NCBI GenBank assembly: GCA_021810685.1
Contig: JAJZII010000019.1
Coordinates: 1-8,016 of the forward strand
Length of the DNA: 8,016 bases
Origin: Microcaldota archaeon
GTDB taxonomy: Archaea > Micrarchaeota > Micrarchaeia > Micrarchaeales > Micrarchaeaceae
Direction: 5' to 3'
The notes beneath the pieces are model-generated. The model made no database searches, was not told where the DNA came from, and saw nothing but the letters and a program-made list of their open reading frames with translations. Position numbers and translations under genes: made by a program. The first letter of the stretch is position 1. Every line of letters begins with the position of its first letter. Shown piece after piece: positions 5,937-8,016 of this stretch.

Positions 5937-5953
5937 GTAGGTTTTGCACCTAC
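5937..5953. terminator. Short hairpin between convergent genes
   Basis: GTAGGT (5937-5942) and ACCTAC (5948-5953) form a perfect 6-bp stem with a 5-base loop in the 79-base gap between dys and the beta-CASP gene. On the dys side it is preceded by a pyrimidine-rich stretch (5914-5927). No long T-run follows on either strand. A shared 3'-end structure for the two convergent mRNAs is plausible but unproven. Confidence 0.3.
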
Positions 5954-5988
5954 ATAAGCAACAAAGGAGAGTCCTGAATTAGGGGTGA

Positions 5989-7245
5989 CTAGCCCGCTAG
6001 CTCTATGCTGTCCCCTACCTTTGGTGCGTGGGCATCGAATCCCTCACCCTTCAGCTCATTCGCGAAAGCTTCGGTGTTCTTAGGGTCGCCGTGCACGCAT
6101 ATGACGGTGTTCGGTGCGCTATCCCTGACATACTTGTACAGGTCACTCTTGCCGGCGTGAGCTGAGAAGTCATAGACGCTGAACGGCGTCCTCACATGTT
6201 CGCGTCTGCCGTCTATGTCAATCTTGCCTGTTTCCACGAGGTTCCTGCCGTTGGTGCCCTCCACCTGATAACCTGTTATGAATATGTGCGAGTCCCGTCT
6301 TAGCCTTCCTATATAGTCGAGCACCGGCCCTCCGTTCAACATGCCCGCGGGCGTCAGGATTATCGATGGTCCGTCAAGTACCTCCTTCCTCATTCCAGGC
6401 ATTTCGATGAACGTTGCGTTCTTCACTGCGGCGCTCAGCACGTCTGCATTTTCTATGAAACTGGGGTGCGAGAGCGCGATGCGCGACGCCTCCCTCGCCA
6501 TGCCATCCACATACGTCCTTTCCGCCAGGCCGTTCTGTTCCAGTATCGCGAGAAGCTCCTGCGCGCGGCCTACTGCAAACGTGGGTATCAGCGCCGTGCC
6601 GTTGTTGTCCAGCGTCTCCTTTATCTTGTCCACGAAATCCGCTATCAGCTTCTTCCTGTCGGTATGCTCCCTCGTCGCATAAGTGCTCTCTATTATAAGC
6701 ACGTCGCTCTTGACTACCTCTGCGCCCCTGTGCAGCGTCTGCGGCGAGAGCTTGAAATCGCCTGTATACACAATGCGCCTGTTCTCCCTGCCCTTAGCGC
6801 GCTCGAGCAGCGTTATCGCGCTGCCGCTTATATGGCCCGCGTCGTACAGCGTTATATCGTAGTTCCCGAAGCCTGCACGTTCGTGGTAATCCATGCTGAT
6901 GAACCTGCTCTTGAAGAGCCCGAGCTGCCTGTTGTGGTAGTTGAGTTTCGTGTGGTTCCTGTGCGAGATCTTTATTGAGTCCTCGAGCAGCAGGCTCGAC
7001 AGCCTGAGCGTAGGCATGGTTCCGAATGTCGCCACAGGGCTCTCGTTGTATAAGGCAGGCGCCGAGCCGCTGTGGTCCAGGTGCGCGTGGCTGATCACGC
7101 AGGCGTCGACCTTAGGCGTGCCGACAGGAAACTCGGGCTCGTGGTCTATCTTTATGCCGTAGTCAAGCATTATGTTCCTGTCGTCCTCGACGAGTATGGC
7201 CGAGCGCCCGACTTCGTGCGCCCCTCCGAAAAAGCGTATCCTCAT
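5989..7245 (-). CDS. Beta-CASP metallo-beta-lactamase ribonuclease, aCPSF2 type
   Basis: This is a zinc-dependent RNA-cleaving enzyme related to CPSF73, probably acting in mRNA processing and decay. The 418-residue product has all the expected motifs. Metallo-beta-lactamase motif 1 is D28 (LDYG), and motif 2 is HAHLDH (53-58). Motif 3 is H138 (DAGHISGSA) and motif 4 is D163 (YTGDFKLSP). Beta-CASP motifs are A at E186 (IIESTYA), B at H363 (FSAHAGKSD) and C at H385 (VHGD). There are no N-terminal KH domains, which separates it from aCPSF1/FttA (about 630 residues); the length fits aCPSF2. Archaeal RNase J is the main alternative. The ATG at 7245 is the first usable start, since an in-frame TGA lies 12 bases before it; Shine-Dalgarno complementarity is weak. 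It converges with dys and diverges from the winged-helix gene. Confidence 0.9.
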   Translation of the reverse strand: MRIRFFGGAHEVGRSAILVEDDRNIMLDYGIKIDHEPEFPVGTPKVDACVISHAHLDHSGSAPALYNESPVATFGTMPTLRLSSLLLEDSIKISHRNHTKLNYHNRQLGLFKSRFISMDYHERAGFGNYDITLYDAGHISGSAITLLERAKGRENRRIVYTGDFKLSPQTLHRGAEVVKSDVLIIESTYATREHTDRKKLIADFVDKIKETLDNNGTALIPTFAVGRAQELLAILEQNGLAERTYVDGMAREASRIALSHPSFIENADVLSAAVKNATFIEMPGMRKEVLDGPSIILTPAGMLNGGPVLDYIGRLRRDSHIFITGYQVEGTNGRNLVETGKIDIDGRREHVRTPFSVYDFSAHAGKSDLYKYVRDSAPNTVICVHGDPKNTEAFANELKGEGFDAHAPKVGDSIELAG

Positions 7246-7315
7246 CCTAACCAGTCACAAACGGCGCATTCATGGCTAACTGCGCTCTGATACAACAGCC
7301 CTTTTCCTGATAAGG

Positions 7316-7323
7316 AATAAAAA
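7316..7323. promoter_or_regulatory. TATA-like element in the divergent gap before the winged-helix gene
   Basis: AATAAAAA follows GATAAGG, a plausible BRE, and lies about 50 bases before the ATG at 7369, so transcription to the right would start near 7345. On the minus strand it reads TTTTTATT, preceded by the purine-rich AAGAACG. It is the only clear TATA candidate for the beta-CASP gene, whose leader would then be about 45 bases. The rest of the 123-base gap shows nothing else I can support. Confidence 0.4.
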
Positions 7324-7368
7324 CGTTCTTATGCAATACCATATGTGCCTTAGGCATCCAGCGATCCG

Positions 7369-8016
7369 ATGACCGACGAAATAAATTTTCTGGACCTTAC
7401 CTCGCTGAAAAGGATAAACGACACTACGGTCGTAGAAAAGTTCGGCGGTCTCATAAACTCCTCATTCTTCGATGCGTCCAACATACTGGGCACGCTTAAG
7501 CTCAAGGGTCTGATAGACTTCACCACTGCTGTGCCCGGCCAGAATGCCATAAAGGTAACAGAGCATGGCAAGCAGCTGGTCGCAGAGGCAGCGGAGAAGG
7601 CGAAGCTTCCGTTCGACCCCCTCGATCTATCAATACTTACGCAGCTCTCGGCGGGAAAGCGCACGCTAAACGACCTTCACAGCGCAACGAACATAAGCCC
7701 GCACGACCTGGCGATGCACCTCAACAAGCTTACCGAGCAGCAGTTCGCCACCGTGGATATAAGGAATGGTGCGCTGAGCGTAACGCTTACTGAGAAGGGC
7801 TTCATGCAGGTGAAGGAGGGAATGCCAAAGCCTCCCGAGCCGCCGAAGTCAGCACCTCCTCAGTTCCAACCCCCGATGGCAGCTCCTGGCGCGCCTGCTG
7901 CACCAGCAGCTCAGGCTTCGTCGCTGCCGCAGTCATCGCAGCCGACTGCCGGCCCCACACCTGCAACGGTCCAACCTATGCCTTCCCAGATGCCGCATTC
8001 CAACACTGTACCTGGT
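7369..8016 (+). CDS. Tandem winged-helix protein with Pro/Ala/Gln-rich tail, 3' end outside the window
   Basis: I do not recognise a named family. The frame is open for 216 codons to the window edge, and the ATG is the first start after an in-frame TAG at 7351. Two similar winged-helix-like units can be seen. The first covers about residues 10-75: helix LKRINDTTVVEKFGGLI, recognition-like helix DASNILGTLKLKGLI, wing strand then VTEHG. The second covers about 84-150: LDLSILTQLSAGKRTLNDL, PHDLAMHLNKLTEQQF, then LTEKG. Each ends with the T-x-x-G turn common after a wing. From residue 151 the protein is a low-complexity Pro/Ala/Gln/Ser stretch with no charged residue after K160; it may be a linker to a further domain beyond the window. 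A DNA-binding regulator is likely from the fold, but a chromatin or replication role is equally open. There is no strong Shine-Dalgarno motif. Confidence 0.72.
   Translation, partial: MTDEINFLDLTSLKRINDTTVVEKFGGLINSSFFDASNILGTLKLKGLIDFTTAVPGQNAIKVTEHGKQLVAEAAEKAKLPFDPLDLSILTQLSAGKRTLNDLHSATNISPHDLAMHLNKLTEQQFATVDIRNGALSVTLTEKGFMQVKEGMPKPPEPPKSAPPQFQPPMAAPGAPAAPAAQASSLPQSSQPTAGPTPATVQPMPSQMPHSNTVPG

Noticed and set aside
1897..5943. Shared GTAGGTT at the two intergenic hairpins (1897-1903 and 5937-5943)
   Set aside because: A seven-base match in 8 kb is expected by chance, and the surrounding bases and stem pairings differ.
1..8016. CRISPR arrays, insertion sequences, tRNA or rRNA genes, toxin-antitoxin pairs
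   Set aside because: No regularly spaced repeats, transposase motifs, terminal inverted repeats, cloverleaf sequences or small paired genes were seen on either strand; the intergenic gaps are all short (at most about 125 bases).

Overview
The window is ordinary-looking chromosomal DNA from an archaeon. This rests on the gene content: diphthamide-type elongation factor 2, the ribosomal proteins L7Ae, S28e and L24e, deoxyhypusine synthase, an archaeal-type FtsZ and a KH-less beta-CASP ribonuclease. Archaeal TATA-like elements and anti-Shine-Dalgarno-matched GGTG motifs also support it. Isoleucine is written mostly with ATA, although GC is, by eye, above half. A DPANN-type or other small-genome euryarchaeal-like lineage is possible, but that is only an inference.

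Layout. Positions 2-1891 (+) hold EF-2 with its N-terminus cut off by the window edge. A separate promoter then starts a tight ribosomal-protein operon at 2017-3047 (+): L7Ae, S28e and L24e. Converging on it from the right are ftsZ (3099-4181, -) and a small putative PD-(D/E)XK-like nuclease (4237-4851, -). The nuclease gene diverges from deoxyhypusine synthase (4941-5909, +). A beta-CASP metallo-RNase of the aCPSF2 type (5989-7245, -) converges on dys. It diverges in turn from a gene that runs off the right edge (7369-8016+, +), which encodes two winged-helix domains and a Pro/Ala/Gln-rich tail.

Functionally the region is translation-centred: EF-2 with its diphthamide histidine, three ribosomal proteins, and the enzyme that starts hypusine formation on aIF5A. 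Cell division (FtsZ) and RNA processing (beta-CASP) sit alongside. No mobile element, CRISPR array, tRNA or rRNA gene was seen. No clear new multi-gene system was seen either. The points most worth a second look are the unrecognised nuclease with Glu-X-His in place of Glu-X-Lys, the tandem winged-helix protein, the low-complexity extensions on L7Ae and S28e, and a possible structured leader in front of the L7Ae gene.
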